From Labyrinthula sp. Ha (lineage: Eukaryota; Sar; Bigyra; Labyrinthulida; Labyrinthulaceae): a stretch of 64,000 nt of DNA. Positions 63,261 to 64,000 of the stretch are shown piece by piece. Every line of letters begins with the position of its first letter. Position 1 is the first letter of the stretch. The stretch covers positions 1-64,000 of the forward strand of contig JAALGZ010000090.1 of NCBI GenBank assembly GCA_015227615.1, read 5' to 3'. Made by a program: the position numbers and the translations under genes. The notes below the pieces were generated by a model. The model did not search any database. It worked only from the letters and a program-made list of their open reading frames with translations, and was not told the DNA's origin.

Positions 63261-63513
63261 TTGTTAGTTCAAGTTTGAAATATGAACCGAAATAAATCCT
63301 TATTACTAGTTGTTAAAACCTTTGGGATATGTTTTTGAAATAAGGCGGTTAAGCGAATTAAGAGCTCAAGAGAATTTAAAAAGAAGATTTATTACTTTAA
63401 ATTTTATTATACTTTTACACAGCAAACTACTTTGAGAACAAGCCGATACAGTCGTCCTTTTAAAGTCCGTAGAATTTGTATAAAAAAGGTATATTTTTGG
63501 ACTATAAACGAAT
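63261..63513 (+). repeat. 3' LTR of Gypsy element 2
   Basis: About 253 bp, preceded by AAGAATGGGGCA (polypurine tract). The flank continues directly into the remaining end of the old Copia LTR (63519-63557). Confidence 0.9.
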
Positions 63514-63518
63514 AAAGT

Positions 63519-63557
63519 CTATTTATCTGTTCCAAGTGTTCTAACAATATATATTCA
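63519..63557 (-). repeat. Displaced end of the old Copia 5' LTR
   Basis: ATCTGTTCCAAGTGTTCT and what follows match the end of the Copia 3' LTR near 52269-52303. Joined to 56454, the two flanks align with the uninterrupted LTR over 24 bases, which proves the nested insertion. Confidence 0.85.
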
Positions 63558-64000
63558 GTGCAAATTGACTTGGAATCGAGTTGTTGATCATATGATTTAG
63601 CTTGGTTCACATCATTTCTTAAGCCAAACGCTCTATTTGGTTTCTCCAAACCGATGCAGGATGTCTGACTTTTCGTAGATTCTTCACTGCTAGATAAACA
63701 GTACCAAGGTTTGCTACAGGAAACAAAAATATTCTAAAAAGAAAAGAAAGCCATAAACTTTCAGAATATAGAAAATTAAAACACAACAGATGATCAGCAG
63801 AGATAATTATGAAAACAAAGTATAGGTTGCGAAATCCATTAAGAAGAATGATTTTTTAGTAACCTCACTATATAAACTGTATTATCTGTTGAAAATAGAA
63901 GAAGTTATAAGTTTATTATTGCATTTTTTAGTTCCCAAGGATTCCCTTGGCCAAACAACATATTTGAAACCGATCACAAAGGTGTAAATTCTATTAAGAA
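63558..64000. other. Intergenic end of window
   Basis: About 440 bp of AT-rich sequence with no recognised feature. Confidence 0.5.

Larger units (their letters stand above)
56455..63513 (+). mobile_element. Gypsy element 2 with chromodomain-like motif and MT-A70 domain
   Basis: Ty3/Gypsy element with LTRs at 56455-56710 and 63261-63513 (about 255 bp, differing at roughly 15-18 positions, so of moderate age). It is inserted in the 5' LTR of an old Copia, with imperfect target duplication ACAGT/AAAGT. Parts in order: Gag (56.76-57.9 kb) with a C-H-H-C knuckle (57.60-57.64 kb), protease with DSGA (58.03 kb), reverse transcriptase (58.9-59.65 kb), RNase H (about 59.85-60.28 kb, ending in ADILSRWLNP), integrase (60.65-61.6 kb) with GPF motif, chromodomain-like motif (61.69-61.76 kb), linker and MT-A70 methyltransferase (62.0-63.24 kb). 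A purine tract AAGAATGGGG precedes the 3' LTR. It has about eight to twelve breaks. Confidence 0.92.

Noticed and set aside
1-64000. CRISPR arrays, bacterial operons, rRNA genes
   Set aside because: No regularly spaced repeats, ribosome binding sites or rRNA-like conserved stretches; the window is eukaryotic.

Overview
The window is nuclear DNA of an AT-rich eukaryote, most likely a single-celled one. The evidence is GT..AG introns that are mostly 27-37 nt long, eukaryote-type host proteins (a Roco GTPase, a seven-helix receptor-like protein, a Ser/Thr kinase, a fungal-type adenine deaminase) and Ty1/Copia and Ty3/Gypsy retrotransposons. I cannot name the lineage from sequence alone.

Layout. 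The left 26.5 kb holds the host genes: a nine-exon seven-helix membrane protein on the minus strand (366-3783), an LRR-Roc-COR (Roco) gene in seven exons (6916-9487), a worn minus-strand gene relic (13.1-14.75 kb), an adenine deaminase in three exons (18371-19600), a tightly spaced unknown gene (19654-20538) and an intact protein kinase (25160-26476). Long AT-rich stretches without recognisable genes lie between them. A roughly 450 bp inverted repeat pair (6.19-6.65 and 15.64-16.12 kb) brackets the Roco gene. The three host genes with the clearest start sites share a CCGTTT-type motif about 30-60 bp before the start codon.

The right 37 kb is mainly retroelements: an old Copia fossil (27.3-30.3 kb); a Gypsy element with identical 673 bp LTRs on the minus strand (36130-48255) that was later entered by a small Copia with identical 138 bp LTRs (40136-44566); and an old Copia (52080 onward) whose 5' LTR was split by a second Gypsy element on the plus strand (56455-63513). 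Between the two nests sits a divergent pair of long intact ORFs of unknown function (48521-49843 minus, 50604-51326 plus).

The most notable observation is that both Gypsy elements, which belong to clearly different subfamilies, carry the same unusual 3' cargo after integrase and a chromodomain-like motif: an MT-A70 (METTL3-type) adenine methyltransferase domain. Their Gag proteins also share a non-standard C-H-H-C zinc knuckle. This points to a lineage of chromodomain Gypsy elements that has stably acquired an RNA or DNA adenine methyltransferase. All the retroelements seen here are fossils with at least a few breaks.
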